From the NCBI RefSeq assembly GCF_026745355.1, contig NC_079209.1:46944880-47008879 (forward strand): 64,000 nt of DNA, in the 5' to 3' direction. The number at the start of each line of letters is the position of its first letter. Within the stretch, counting starts at the first letter, position 1. This document shows, piece by piece, positions 1 through 12,539 of the stretch. The notes under the pieces were generated by a model, which saw only the letters and a program-made list of their open reading frames with translations, had not been told where the DNA came from and searched no databases. The position numbers and the translations under genes were made by a program. This DNA comes from Beta vulgaris subsp. vulgaris. Its lineage: Eukaryota > Streptophyta > Magnoliopsida > Caryophyllales > Amaranthaceae.

Positions 1-480
1 AGGCTCCAAGTCTATGGCAATCCCTAATTCTTCCAAGACATCTGCACTCCCATAAGCTGAAGAGCTTGATTTGTTCCCTTGCTGCAACATAAACCCCAAA
101 AACACAATCCATCGTCAAAACCTTACACAATTTGCAAAGCTCCTTCAAAGCTTTTAAGTTTAAAGTATTGTATCATCAAGCTAAACAATTCATAATCATT
201 TTGTACACACTATATCACAATATCAATATGAATAACCCCTCCATACAAAACACACCATTTCCTTCTACTACAAGAAGCAAAGAATAAGATGCAACCTTGG
301 CTACTTTTACGCCACAAGCAACAGCCAATATCGAAGCACCCGTAGAGATATTCACCGTGCGACCATCCCTCGACCATCGCACAGTACCAACAATGTCAAT
401 AGCATCCTCCAAACCATCTAAACTTTTACAGTGTTTAATCATTGCATTTGTCAATCCAACTATCTGTATTTCCACATTAA
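1..480 (-). pseudogene. Captured fragment of anthranilate phosphoribosyltransferase (plant PAT1/TrpD-like), two exons
   Basis: Two exon pieces are read on the minus strand. The upstream piece (about 480 down to 296) encodes residues matching the plant enzyme around IVGLTNAMIKHC, DIVGT, NISTGASILAVACG and KVAK. A GT follows at 295-294, an AG lies at 83-82, and exon 81-1 continues in the same phase with QGNKSSSSAYGSADVLEEL before leaving the window. The enzyme transfers a phosphoribosyl group from PRPP to anthranilate in plastid tryptophan synthesis. The family's glycine-rich GTGGDG loop is replaced by GTVRWSRDGR, so catalysis is unlikely. The retained intron argues for DNA-level capture, not a retrocopy. 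The fragment lies inside or beside a CACTA-type element ending at 1806. Family assignment comes from recognised motifs; the upstream limit of the fragment is uncertain. Confidence 0.72.
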
Positions 481-599
481 TTTTCCACAGATCAAGAATA
501 GGTATACCTACTCCAATCTCATAATAAGTTACTTGTTCAAACTTATATCTTCTAACTGAGAATCTTAATATTGAAATTAAAGATGAAAATTGGGGTTTC

Positions 600-1590
600 A
601 TTTCTTTTAGTCATGAGAAAGTCAACGAGTTTCAACCCCAAAAACAAATTTTTAAAAAACCCAAAATTGTTTACCAATTTTGCAGTAGTGCCAAAATAAA
701 TCTCAATATCATATAAGTATCATAAACCCAAATGAGAAAGTTATGAACCAAGATATATGTGAAAATTTAGTTCAAACTGAATCCAGCCACATAAACCATA
801 AAATTAGAAGTTAGGGTTTACAAAATTGACAAAAACAAAATCGAAAAAAATCAACAACAAAAAAATCAAAAAAATCAAAAAAACAAAAGATAATGAATCT
901 AAGAAAAAAAACGTAAAATGAGTTCCTCCAGACAACATTAATTGAATTACAGTTAGATGAGCAAAGTTGACACTCAACTACAAAAAAAATCACAAACCTG
1001 AATGAACGACGCTGAAGAACTGACACAAAAAGGATGAGAGAGAGATAGAGATGCTGAAGAACCACCATCGCCGCCGCCTTCTACCGCGGTGCTGAAGAAC
1101 GGCGCTGAAGAACTCGTATGAGACATCAAGATCTGAAGAGAGAAAAAAATTCAGGGGAACTCGTGTAAGGGAGAAATGAATCTTCTTCGATTTCTAGGGT
1201 TCAAGTTTTAGGACAAAATAAATCAAAAATCGAAAAAAAAGAAAAAAAATCGAGCCACTTACTTGTTTTTGTGAAGAATGGGTGAAATGCGAGTGAAAAT
1301 TGAATTGGAAACCCTAGAAATGAGGGATCCATCCGAATTCAGAGCTTCTTACGAATTATTAGGGATTTTAGCATGAAAACCAATGTGAAGATAAGGAGAT
1401 GGAGATAAGGAGGGTAGAAATGGAGTAGTTAGCGTTTCGGTGGTTAAGTATGGAAGGAGACGGGGATGAGAGAGAAAGAGAAACCAGTTAAGGGAGGGAG
1501 AGAACAGAAAGACAAGGTATTGGAGGGGAGCAGTGATTTCATTTGAAGAGGGAGGGAGGTAGGGGGAATTAATACTAATAAAAAAAACGA
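600..1590. other. Interior of the CACTA element, no convincing gene
   Basis: A-rich sequence with purine/pyrimidine-skewed tracts and a short GC-rich patch at 1065-1100. The minus-strand open frames here are low-complexity (F/V/S-rich) and show no family features. It resembles an untranslated first exon or promoter region captured together with the enzyme fragment, but this is inference. Confidence 0.4.
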
Positions 1591-1806
1591 CAACCAAATG
1601 CTCGGGTTGATTGACTAGAGGCGCGGAGCACTTATTCACAAATGCTTGTGTTGATTAGTCAACTGGAGCATTTGACATCAAATGCTCCGGTTGACTAATC
1701 AACATGAGCATTTGTGAATTTTTTTAATTGAAATTTTCACAAATGCTTAGGTTGATTAGACAACCAAAGCATTTGATAAGTAGCAAAAGCAGTTTTTCCA
1801 CTAGTG

Positions 1807-2988
1807 CAATGTGATAGGGATAGCCAAGTTATCTTTCGTCATCCTAGAAAGAACACAATATATAGACGCAAAAGACTGCCAAAACTTAAGGACATCAAAA
1901 TCAACTTCAGTGCGTGAAATTAAGGGCGCATTTAGATATGCATTGACACCACTTTCAGCATTTGAGCCACTATAATTATTAGCCTCAAATTACTAAAAAA
2001 AACATAATAGATATAAGAAGACAACAACTTAGTCACAACATTTACATATCAAAGAATGGCTCAATTGTTAAAAATAATAACCTGAATCATGCTAGCCATT
2101 GTTTGAGTATATGTAGAACTGGAGTAAGATGTAAATGTCAAACTGATGAAAATATTTTCATAGAACTTATAAAGCTCCACAAATGCATTATAAACAAGTT
2201 TCACTTTTTCTCCATTTCAATTTTCGTGACCAAACACCCAAACATGCTTTGAACAAACCTCAACATATAACGAGGATTAAAAGCAAAACAGATAGAGAGC
2301 ACAAGTGCATAATCAGCCTAATACTTCTCAAATTTTGTCAACATTTCCTTAGCCATTTTCAAAATACTATCAACCTCATGAATATAACCCACTTCTAATA
2401 ATCTTTCAATTACTATGCTATTCTTAAAGTATAAATTAGCAGTTGGGTATTCAGAACCAGAAAAAAAATACACCTAATATGGTAAAAAGATTCAAGAAAG
2501 TCACAAACATATTTAATAATCTCTCATTCATCTAAAGTTAGTCCATAATGAAAAGAAGACTCTTTAATTGAAAATAAATCGATAGCACTCATAATCATCA
2601 AATAGGTCGAGTTCTACCTAGTGGGAACATCCAACCTTAATTTTGTTAACCTTGAAACATAACCATCGATATAATTCACACCATCACGCAACTTCTTCAC
2701 ACAATCATCAAAAACTTTCATGCCAGCTTACACAATTATATTTAAAACATGGGCACAACATCTAACATGGAAATACTTACCATTTAAAGGTAAACCTGAA
2801 CGAGGATGGAAATCAAATTTTAACCTAGTTATCATGACATTCATGGAACTAGCATTATCACATTTCATAGAAAATATTTTTACCTTCAATTCCAATCCTT
2901 AATCAACTCCAAAATAAACATATATATATATACATATATATATATATATGTATATACATATCTATATATATGTATATACATATCTATA

Positions 2989-3046
<58 letters not shown>

Positions 3047-3080
3047 CATATCTATATATATATATATACATATCTATATA

Positions 3081-3165
<85 letters not shown>

Positions 3166-3880
3166 CCCTTTATATGGTGGGGGGAAATTACTTAAAATTC
3201 AAAATGTGGGATCTTAATTTTCAATTATTATCAACATAATGCATAATCAATGTAAAATAACCACGAGATGATACTGCAAAAGTCCAACAATCACAAGTAA
3301 AACACACCCTACTATTAACCAAAGAAAGAGTCGTTTGCAAAGAAGACTTCATATCATAATGCTGAAAAACACAATATTTTAGTATTGTATTTCTAGAATT
3401 GTGTTTGACATTCGGGTTAAGATAAGAATACAATTGTTTAAGCTTCTCATGCTCAACTATCCTAAGCGGATATGGATGACACATAATGGCCTCAGCAAAA
3501 ACATTCTATAGTAGGTCTTTTGATCTTATCAGAACACGCATTAGGATTTTCAGCTTTATTCTTAACATAAGCATGGCATTTTTCAATATGACTAATAGCA
3601 TTACAAGGGCCATAAGAATGGTCGGCATAATATTTGACTATTTTTGCAATATTTACATGTTGCATGAGCCATAAACTTACCATCCTTACCTTCAATCATA
3701 GTGAAAGTGTAATGTACCCATATGACAACCCTTCTTTTACCTTCTGGTGAAGACTGTAACTTCTTCCTTTTAGGTTTGTAGGACACAGCAGGAGAAATGT
3801 CTGTTGGAGGCTTATTGGACCCAATTGTCTCAATAACATCATGTATAAACAGAACAAAAAAAAACCAAATACCTTCAAAT
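1807..3880 (-). pseudogene. hAT transposase (BED zinc finger, RICESLEEPER-like) tandem unit 1, broken
   Basis: Minus-strand gene remnant. In transcription order: BED-type region near 3880-3640 with [16 protein letters not shown] and ATCKYCK (C-x2-C); central region near 3484-3221 with IMCHPYPLRIVE, KYCVFQHYDMKSS and FTCDCWTF; DUF4413-like part near 2400-2180; and a C-terminal hAT dimerisation region cut off at 1807 by the CACTA element. hAT transposases cut and paste DNA in the nucleus; RICESLEEPER-type proteins are related, domesticated forms. Frameshifts and stops interrupt the frame, and a 240-bp TA microsatellite (2919-3161) sits in the middle of the former coding sequence. Confidence 0.8.
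2919..3161. repeat. (TA)n microsatellite with interspersed CATA, inside hAT unit 1
   Basis: Almost uninterrupted TA dinucleotides with TACATA variants. The open frames reading YIYIYI across it are artefacts. The paralogous position in units 3, 4 and 5 holds only a short TATATATA seed, and unit 2 has none. Confidence 0.95.
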
Positions 3881-3914
3881 AAACATAAATACGAATTAAA
3901 ATAAAAAACAAACA

Positions 3915-4620
3915 CTTATCAAGGAAAATTACTATTATACCATGTGTATCAAGCTCAACAAAGTATTAGGGACATCATACCATTAGAAAAAACCAACACA
4001 ACAACACCAAAGGTGCGTATTAATCACGCTCAACAGAGTGTTAGGGAACGCAAACCATTACCGAAAACAAGCGCACCATAACAAAAGTGACATTTTCATC
4101 AAGCTCAACAGAAGGGACAACATACTATTATCAAAGTCTAACCCAACAGAACAAAAGGGCTTGTTCATCAACTTTGGTCAACAGATTCATAAGCCATCAT
4201 ACTTGCACTGAAAATCAGCCAAAAACTAAAAAGGATATAAATCAAGCTCAATGGGATTTTAAGGACAAAAGGGGTTCATCAAGCTCAGCACAAAGGATAG
4301 CATACCATCACCAAAAACCACCACCAAAAGAACAAAGAGAGCATATTCATCAAGCTCAACATAGTATTAGAGACGTATATCAAGCCTCAACAACATAAAA
4401 GGGTATATTTATCACCTACTTAGTATACACCCAAAAACCTGAGTAACACTTATCAAGTGTTAACAACACTTTAGCACTAATGAAAAAAAACCCACTAATC
4501 AGTACAGTGGGGACATGAAAGAGCAAACTGGTAATAAACTTCACTCAACCTACATATTATAAATATAAGGAAACAGGTAATAAAAGGTCAATAATATATA
4601 AAATCAAAAAGCTACCTAAA
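3915..4620. repeat. hAT inter-unit spacer with ~70-bp imperfect tandem repeats (copy 1)
   Basis: The motif atcaagctcaaca recurs about every 70 bp (near 3949, 4022, 4098, 4168, 4278, 4351), each followed by a variant of a cataccattaycraaaa stretch. The same spacer occurs at 6655-7412, 9680-10430 and 12540-13270. It is either the 5' leader of the unit to its left or the 3' region of the unit to its right, as both lie on the minus strand. No coding potential. Confidence 0.8.
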
Positions 4621-4629
4621 GTAATATGC

Positions 4630-6640
4630 ATACCCTTGGAAGGGAGTCCAAGTCTACATTGTCAAAAACAGATTCTTTAACAACATTAAAACATTCATCA
4701 ACTTCCTATTCTTTCAAATATCCAAATAACTAGTTTTGGGTTGTCACGAAAACCTCAACGTTTTGGGGAATGAAGAGATGACCTATATTTGGTCAAAACT
4801 CTGTCACCCTTGCTAAACGAGGATTCTGATGTAAGTATGTAACTGATGTGATAGGATAGCCAAGATATCTTTGGCCATCCTCGAAAGAACATGATATATA
4901 GACGCGGAAGACTGCCAAAATTTAAGGACTTAAAAATCAACTTTTGTGCGTGGAATCAAGGGTGCATTTAGATATGCATCCACACCACTTTCAGCATTTG
5001 ATCCACTATAATTATTGACCTCAAATTACTAAAAAACCATAATATAAATAATAAGATAACAACATAGTCACAACATTTACATCTTAAACAATCGCTCAAT
5101 TGTTCAAAATAACAACTTTGAATCATGTTAGCCATTGTTTGAGTATATGTAGAATTGGAGTAAGATGTAAATGTCAAACTGATGAAAATATTGTCATAAA
5201 ACTTATAAAGCTCCAAAAATACATTATACACAAGTTTCACTTTTTTCTCCATTTCCATTCCCACAACCAAACACCCAAACATGCTTTGAACAAACCTCAA
5301 CTTATAACGAGAATCAAACAAAATAGATAGAGAGCACAAGTGAATAATCAGCCCAATACTTATCAAATTTTATCAACATTTCCTTAGCCCTTTCTTGAAT
5401 ACTATCGACCCACTTCTAATAATCTTTCATTTGTTATGTTGTTCTTAAAGTATAAATTAGCAGTTGGGTATTCAGAACCAGAAAACAATACAGCTAATAT
5501 GGTAGAAAGGCTCAAAAAAGTCACAAACAAATTTAACAATCTCCCATTCATTAACAAAACAAGACTTTCTAATTGAAAAAAAAATCGATAGCACTCATAA
5601 TCATCAAATTGTTCAAATTTTGTTAACCTTGAAACAGAACCATCAATATAATTCACACCATCCTGCAACTTCTTCACACAATCATCAACAACTTTCATGC
5701 TAGCTTACACAATTATATTTAAAATATGGGCTCAATATCTAACATGGAAATACTTACCATATGAGGGTAAACCAGAACGAGAATGCAAATCAGATTTCAA
5801 CCTATTTATCATGACATCCATGGAACTAGCATTATAACACTTCTTAGAAAATCTCTTTCCCTCCAATTTACAATCCTTAATCAACTCCAAAAAAGACATA
5901 CAATTCCCTTTATGTGGTGGGGGAAAATAATAAAAATTCATAATGTGAGACCTTAATTTCCAATTATTATCAACATAATGCACAATCAAGGTAATATAAC
6001 CACGAGATGATACTCCAAAAGTCCAGCAATCACAAGTAAAACACACCCTACTATTAACCAAAGAAAGAGCAGTTTCGAGGGAAGACTTCATATCATAATG
6101 CTGGAAAACACAATATTTTAGAATTGTATTCCTAGAAATGTGTCTGAAATTTGGGTTAAGATAAGAATGCAATAGCCTAACCTTATCATTCTCTACTATC
6201 CTAAGCGAATATGAATGACACATAATGGCATCAGCAAACATTCTATAATAGGTCTTTTGATCATAATTAGAACACTCATAAGAATTTTCAGCTTTATGCT
6301 TAACATAAGCATCACATTTTTCAATATGACTCGCTAATAGCATTAGAATGTCTATAAGAAGGGTCAACATTTTTTTTTTGAAGGAACCCGGAAGGGTCAG
6401 CATAATCTTTCACTATTTTGCAATATTTACATGTTGCATGCGCCATAGACTTACCATCCTTACCTTCAACCATAGTGAAAGTATAATATGCCATATTGCA
6501 GCCCTTCTTTTACCTTCTGGCGGAGACTTTAACTTCTTCCTTTTAAGTTTGTAGGACACAGTAGGAGAATTGTTTGTTGGAGGCTTGTTGGACCCAATTG
6601 TCTCAATAACATCATCTATAAACAGAACCAAAAAACACAC
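4630..6640 (-). pseudogene. hAT transposase tandem unit 2, best-preserved copy, still broken
   Basis: Minus strand. BED region near 6600-6415 (KLKRKKLKSPPEGKRR, then frameshifted). The longest uninterrupted frame of the array (6403-5732, 223 codons) covers SHIEKCDAYVKHKAEN, MFADAIMCHSYSLRIVE, FTCDCWTFGVSSRGY and IVHYVDNNWKLRSHIM, the conserved N-terminal half of RICESLEEPER-type hAT proteins. Then VKKLQDGVNYIDGSVSRLTK (5690-5620), an internal deletion, the EKKVKLVYN motif near 5250, and a dimerisation region near 4860-4760 with ASESSFS decayed to [19 protein letters not shown]. Frameshifts at several points make it non-functional as one protein. Confidence 0.82.
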
Positions 6641-6654
6641 AAATACCTATAAAT

Positions 6655-7412
6655 AAACATATATACAAATAAAAATAAAAAAACAGAAACTTATCAAGAA
6701 AAATTACCATTATACCATGTGTATCAAGCTCAACAAAGTATTAGAGACATCATACCATTAGAGAAAACCAGCGCAACAACACCAAAGGGGCGTATTAATC
6801 AAGCCCAACAGAGTGTTAGGGAACGCAAACCATTACCGAAAACAAGCCCAACATAACAAAAGGGACATTTTCATCAAGCTCAGCAGAAGGTACATTATAC
6901 TATTATCAAAAGCCAACTCAACAGAACAAAAGGGTTTGTTCATCAACTTCTATCAACAGATTCATAAGCCAGCATACTAGCATTGAAAATCAGCCAAAAA
7001 TAGAAGGGGATATAAATCAAGCTCAATGTGATTTTAAGGACAGCAATAACATAACAGAAAAACATGCCCACAAAACAAAAGGGGCTCATCAAGCATAGCA
7101 TAAAGGATAGCATACTATCACCAAAAACCACCACCAAGAACAAAGAAAGCATGTTAATCAAGCTCAACATAGTACTAGAGACATATATCAAGCCTCAACA
7201 ACATAAAAAGATATATTTATCACCTACTTGGTATACACCAAAAAAAATAAGCAACCAAAAGTTGCGAATATCAAGTGTTAGCAACACTTGAGCACCGATG
7301 AGAAACAAAAACCCACTAATCAGTACAGTGGGGACACCAAATAAGAAACTAGTAATAAACTTCACTCAACCTCGAAATTATAAATATAACGAAATGAGTA
7401 ATAAAAGGTCAA
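6655..7412. repeat. hAT inter-unit spacer with ~70-bp imperfect tandem repeats (copy 2)
   Basis: Same organisation and the same order of motif variants as the spacer at 3915-4620, ending in the same AT-rich stretch near 7370-7420. The foldback element at 7422-8351 is inserted at its right end. Confidence 0.8.
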
Positions 7413-7421
7413 TAAAATATA

Positions 7422-8351
7422 GGATTTTTTCACCAAATACCCCTGACAATTTAACAAATTAACTATACCCTCAATGTTCCAGAAATGCACCATATACCCC
7501 TGACTTTTCAAAACTGTGCATTAGACACCCTTTCTCTACCTGTCGTTAAGTCACCTTAAGCTTTATTTACAATTTTACCATTATTAACCTTAAACCCTAA
7601 TTCTAATCTTAACCCTAATCCTAATCTAACCCTTACCCTTACCCTAATCTTAAACCTATACTCTTACCCCAAACCCTAACCCACCCAGCCCACCACCCCT
7701 CCACCCCAGGCCCAACCCCCACCCCCACCCCCACTCTCCCCCTCCACCACCGCATCCCCCTCCCTTCCACCACCGACCTCCCCTTTCCCCCTCCCCGGCA
7801 GCATCCCTCCCTCTCCCCCTCCCCCACCCTTCTTCGTTCACCGTCGCTTCAACTGAGATTTTCGCGCGGGGTGGGTTGGATTTTTGCGTTGGGGGTGGGG
7901 GAGTCGACGGAGAATGAAGAGGGGGTGGGGGATTCCGGCGGAGAACGAAGAGGGGGTGGGGGATTCTGCGAAGAACGAAGAGGGGGTGGAGGAGTCGACG
8001 GAGAACGAAGACAAGGTGGGGGAGGTCGGCGGTGGGGGGAAGGGGTAGGGGCTGGGGTTGGGGTTGGGTGGAGGGGTGGTGGGCTGGGTGGGTTATGGTT
8101 TGGGGTAAGGGTAAGGGTAAGGTTTAGGTTTAAGATTAGGGTAAGGGGAAGGGTTAGATTAGGGTTAGAATTAGGAATTAGGGGTTAATGATTGCAATAT
8201 TGTAAATAACATTAACGGCAACCTAACGGAAGTTAGAAAAAGGGTATTTGGTGAACATTTTTGAAAACTCAAGGGTATATGGTACATTTTTGAAACATTG
8301 AGGGTATTTGGTTAATTTTTCAATATGTCAGGGTATTTGGTGAAAAAATTC
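7422..8351. mobile_element. Non-autonomous foldback element with 9-bp target duplication (Mutator-like)
   Basis: The ends are inverted repeats beginning ggattttttcaccaaatac on the left and its near-perfect complement on the right. They are flanked by a direct 9-bp repeat, taaaatata (7413-7421 and 8352-8360). A 9-bp duplication is the hallmark of the Mutator superfamily. The inverted arms run inward for several hundred bases: a (CCCTAA)-like degenerate tract (7575-7675) and a CCACCCAGCCCACCACCCC tract (7680-7700) mirror 8046-8170. The centre is a GC-rich GGGGGTGGGGGA repeat (7880-8010). No transposase is present, so mobilisation would need a related autonomous element. Open frames over it are low-complexity artefacts. 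Confidence 0.85.
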
Positions 8352-8360
8352 TAAAATATA

Positions 8361-9600
8361 AATTCTCCATTTCAATTCCCACGACCAAACACTCAAACAT
8401 GCTTTGAACAAACCTCAACTTATAACGAGGATCAAGCAAAATAGATAAAGAGCACAAGTGAATAATCAACCCAATACTTCTGAAATTTTGTCAACATTTC
8501 CTTATCCATTTCTTGAATACTATTAACCTCATGAATATGACGCACTTCTAATAATCTTTCAATTGTTATGATGTTTTTCAAGTATAAATTAGTAATTGGG
8601 TATTGAGACCCAAAGAGAAATACACCTAATATGGTAAAAAAAGGCTTAAGAAAGCCACAAACATATTTAACCATCTCCCATTCATCCAAAGTTAGTCCAT
8701 AATCAAAACAAGACTCTCTAACTGAAAAAAATCGATAGCATTCATAATCATCATATAGGTGGAGTTCCACCTAGTGGGAACATCCAACCTTAACTTCCTT
8801 AAAAAAAAAAAATGTTAGAATCCACAACACATTGTTCAAATTTTGTTAACCTTGAAACAGAACCATCAATATAATTCACACCATCACGCAACTTTTTCAC
8901 ACAATCACCAACAACTTTTACACAATTATATTTAAAACATGGGCACAACATCTAACATGGAAACACTTACCATTTGAAGGCAAACCCATAATGAGAATGC
9001 AAATCAGATTTCAACGTAGTTATCATGACATCCGTGGAACTAGCATTATCACATTTTATAGAAAATGTCTTTATCTCCAACTTCCAATCCTTAATCAACT
9101 CCAAAACAAATATATATCAATCCCCTTTATGTGGTGGGTGGAAATTACTTAAAATTCAGATTGTTGTATTTTAATTTCCAATTATTATCAACATAATGCA
9201 CAATCAAGGTAAAATAACCACGAGATGATACTCCAGAATTCTATCAATCACAAGTAAAACAAAGCCTACTATTAACCAAAGAAAGAGTAGTTTGCAAAGA
9301 AGACTTCATACCATAATGCTGAAAAACACAATACTATAGTATTGTATTTCTGGAAATGTGTTTGACATTTGGGTTAAGATTAGAATGCAATTGCCTAAGC
9401 TTCTCATGCTAACCTATCCTAAGCGAATATGAATAACACATAATGAAAGTGTAATGTGCCCATATAGCAACCCTTCTTTTACCTTCTAGTGGATATTGTA
9501 ACTTCTTCATTTTAGGTTTGTAGGACACAACAGGAGAAATGTCTGTTGGAGGCTTGTTGGACCCAATTGTCTCAATACATTCATCTGTAAAAAGAACAAA
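8361..9600 (-). pseudogene. hAT transposase tandem unit 3, deleted copy
   Basis: Minus strand. The C-terminal dimerisation region is missing; homology starts at 8361 right after the foldback insertion, at the position of the EKK/basic segment of other units. Preserved pieces include LDEWEMVKYVCGFLKPF (8690-8640) and the BED-side KPKMKKLQYPLEGKRR (9520-9480). A second deletion near 9440 removes the zinc-finger C-terminal part between YSLRI and the HYTF segment. Clearly dead. Confidence 0.78.
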
Positions 9601-9679
9601 AAAAAAAAACACAAATACATACCTATAAAAAACATAAATATAAATTGATATGAAAAAACAGAAACTAATCAAGAAAAAT

Positions 9680-10430
9680 TACCATTATACCATGTGTATC
9701 AAGATCAACAAAGTATTAGGCCATGGACATCATACCATTATAGAAAACAAGCCCAACAACACAAAAGGAGCATATTAATCAAGCTCAACAGAGTGTTAGG
9801 GAACACAAATCATTACCGAAAACAAGCCCAACATAACAAAAGGGGCATTTTTATCAAGCTCAATAGAAGGGACATCATACTATTATCAAAATCCAACCCA
9901 ACAGAACAAAAGGGCTTGTTCATCAACTTCAATCAACAGATTCATAAGCCAGCATACTAGCATTGGAAATCAGCCAAAAACTGAAGGGGATATAAATCAA
10001 GCTCAATGTGATTTTAAGGACAGCATACCATAACAGAAAAAGAAGCCCACATAACATAAGGAGCTCATCAAGCTCAGCACAATGGATAGCATACAATCAC
10101 CAAAAACCACCACCAAAAGAACAAAGAGATCATATTCATGAAGCTCAATAGAGTATTAGAGACATATATCAAGCTTCAACAACATAAAAAGGTATATTAT
10201 CACCTACTTAGTATATACCAAAAAAAAATGAGCAACCAAAAGTTGTGAATATCAAGTGTTAGCAACAGTACTTGAGCACTGATGAGAAACGAAAACCCAC
10301 TAATCAGTATAGTGGGGCCACCAAACAGCGAACTGGTGATAAACTTCACTCAACCTATAAATTATAAATATAACGAAATAAGAAATAAAAGGTCAATAAA
10401 ATATAAAATCAAAAAACTACTTAAAGCAAT
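9680..10430. repeat. hAT inter-unit spacer with ~70-bp imperfect tandem repeats (copy 3)
   Basis: Same motif series (atcaagctcaaca-type repeats) as the other spacers, followed at about 10385-10430 by the same junction sequence that separates units 1/2 and 4/5. Confidence 0.78.
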
Positions 10431-10445
10431 ATGCATACCCTTGGA

Positions 10446-12480
10446 AGGGAGTCCAAGTCTACATTGTCAAAAACATATTCTTTAACAACATAAAAACACT
10501 CATCAACTTTCTCTTTTTTCAAGTATCCAAATAACCAGTTTTGGGTTGTCACAAAAGCATCAACATTTTCGGAAAGAAGAGATGACCTTTATTTGGTCAA
10601 AACTCTCGCACCCGTGCTAAATGAGGATTCTGATGCAATCGATGTGATAGAGATAGCTAAGATGTCTTTGGCATCCTAAAGAAAACAGGATATATAGACG
10701 CAGAAGACTACCAAAACTTAAGGACATCAAAATCAACTTCAGTGCGTGTAATCAAGGGTGCATTTAGATATGCATCCACACCACTTTCAGCATTTGAGCC
10801 ACTATAATTATTGGTCTCAAACTACTAAAAAAACATAATAGAAATAATAAGACAACAACTTAGTCACAACATTTACATATTAAAGAACGGCTCAATTGTT
10901 CAAACTAATAACCTGAATCATGCTAGCCATTGTTTGAGTAACTGTAAAACTGGAGTAAGGTGTAAATGCCGAAATGGTGGAAATATTGTCATAGACCTTA
11001 TAAAGCTCCACAAATGCATTATAAACAAGTTTCACTTTTTTCTCTATTTCAATTCCGACAATCAAAAACCCGAACATGTTTTGAACCAACCTCAACTTAT
11101 AGCGAGGATAAAGCAAAACATATTGAGAGCACAAGCAAATAATCAGTCCAATACTTCTTAAATTTCGTCAACGTTTCCTTCGCCATTTCCAGAATATACT
11201 ATCGACCTCATGAATATGAACCACTTCTAATAAATTTTCAATTGCTATGATGTTTTTCAAGTTTAAATTAGCAATTGGGTGTTCAAAACCAAAGAACAAT
11301 ACACCTAATATGGTAAAAAGGCTCAAAAAAGTAACAAACATATTTAACAATCTCCCATTCATCCAAAGTTAGTTCATAATCAATAGAAGACTCCCTAATT
11401 ATTGAAAATAAATCGATAGCACTCATAATCATCAAATAGGTGGAGCTCCACCTAGTGCGAACATCCAACCTAAACTTCCCTAAAAAAGCAATATTATAAT
11501 CCACAACACGCTATTCAAATTTTGTTGACCTTAAAATAGAACCATCAATATAATTCACACCATCACAAAACTTCTTCACACAATCATCAACAACTTTCAT
11601 GTTAGCTTACATAATTATATTTGAAACATGGGCACAATATCTAACATGGAAACACTTACCATTTCAAGGTAAACCAGAACGAGAATGCAAATCAGATTTG
11701 AACATAGTTATAATGACATCCATGGAAGTAGCATTATCACATTTCATAAAAATGTATTTCCCTCCAACTTCCAATCTTTAATCAACTTCAAAACAAACAT
11801 GTATATATACCAATCCCTTCATGTGGTGGGGGAAAATACTTAAAATTCAGAATGTGGAATCTTAATTTCCAATTATTATCAACATAATACACAATCAAGG
11901 TAAAATAACAACGAGATGATACTACAGAGTTCGGCAATCACAAGTAAAACACACCCTGCTATTAACCAAAGAAAGAGCAGTTTGCAAAGAAGACTTCATA
12001 TCATAATGCTGAAGAACACAATATTTTAGTATTGTATTTCTAGAAATGTGTTTGACATTTGGGTTAAGATAATAATGCAAATGCCTAAGCTTCTCATGTT
12101 CAACTATCCTAAGCGAATATGAATAACACATAATGGCCTCAACAAACATTCTATAATAGATATTTTGATCTTAATCAGAACACGCATTAGGATTTTCAGC
12201 TTTATGCTTAACATAATAGCATTAGAAGAGCCATAAGAAGGGTCAACATAATATTTGACTTTTTTTGCAATATTTAAATGTTGTGTGATCCATAAACTTA
12301 CCATATATCCTTACCTTCGATCATTCTGAAAGTGTAATGTGTCCATATTGCATCCCTTATTTTACCTTCTGGAGACTGTAACTTCTTGCTTTTAGGTTTG
12401 TAGGACATAGCAAGAGAAAAGTCTGTTGGACCCAATTGTCTCAATAACATCATCTGTAAACATAACCAAAAAAAAAATAC
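10446..12480 (-). pseudogene. hAT transposase tandem unit 4, broken
   Basis: Minus strand. BED region near 12420-12330 (KPKSKKLQSPEGKIR), central FTCDC region near 11930, LDVRTRWSSTYLMIMSAIDL (11470-11410), LDEWEIVKYVC (11370), EKKVKLVYNAFVELYKVYDN (11060-10990), and a decayed dimerisation region near 10700-10560. Stops and frameshifts separate each block. Order and spacing match units 1, 2, 5 and 6. Confidence 0.8.
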
Positions 12481-12539
12481 CAATAAATAAACATAAATAC
12501 AAATTACAATGAAAAAACCAAAACTTATCAAGAAAAATT

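Larger units (their letters stand above)
1..1806. mobile_element. CACTA (En/Spm)-type transposon, right-hand end; left end outside window
   Basis: The segment ends at 1806 with ccactagtg, which read inward on the other strand is the CACTAGTGGAAAAA terminus of plant CACTA elements. From about 1590 to 1780 there are alternating direct and inverted copies of a motif around aaatgctt/gttgattagtcaac, typical of CACTA subterminal repeats. It truncates the C-terminal part of hAT unit 1, whose homologous sequence starts at 1807. The inner part (600-1590) is a gene-like leader with a GCCGCCGCC tract near 1070 and no transposase. No second terminus is visible, so size and the 3-bp target duplication cannot be checked. 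Confidence 0.65.

Noticed and set aside
2886..3239. Open frames reading YIYIYI on both strands
   Set aside because: They are translations of the TA microsatellite in hAT unit 1.
7639..8188. Gly/Arg-rich open frames of 60-105 codons
   Set aside because: They lie in the G-rich and telomere-like inverted arms of a foldback element, are low-complexity and exist on both strands.
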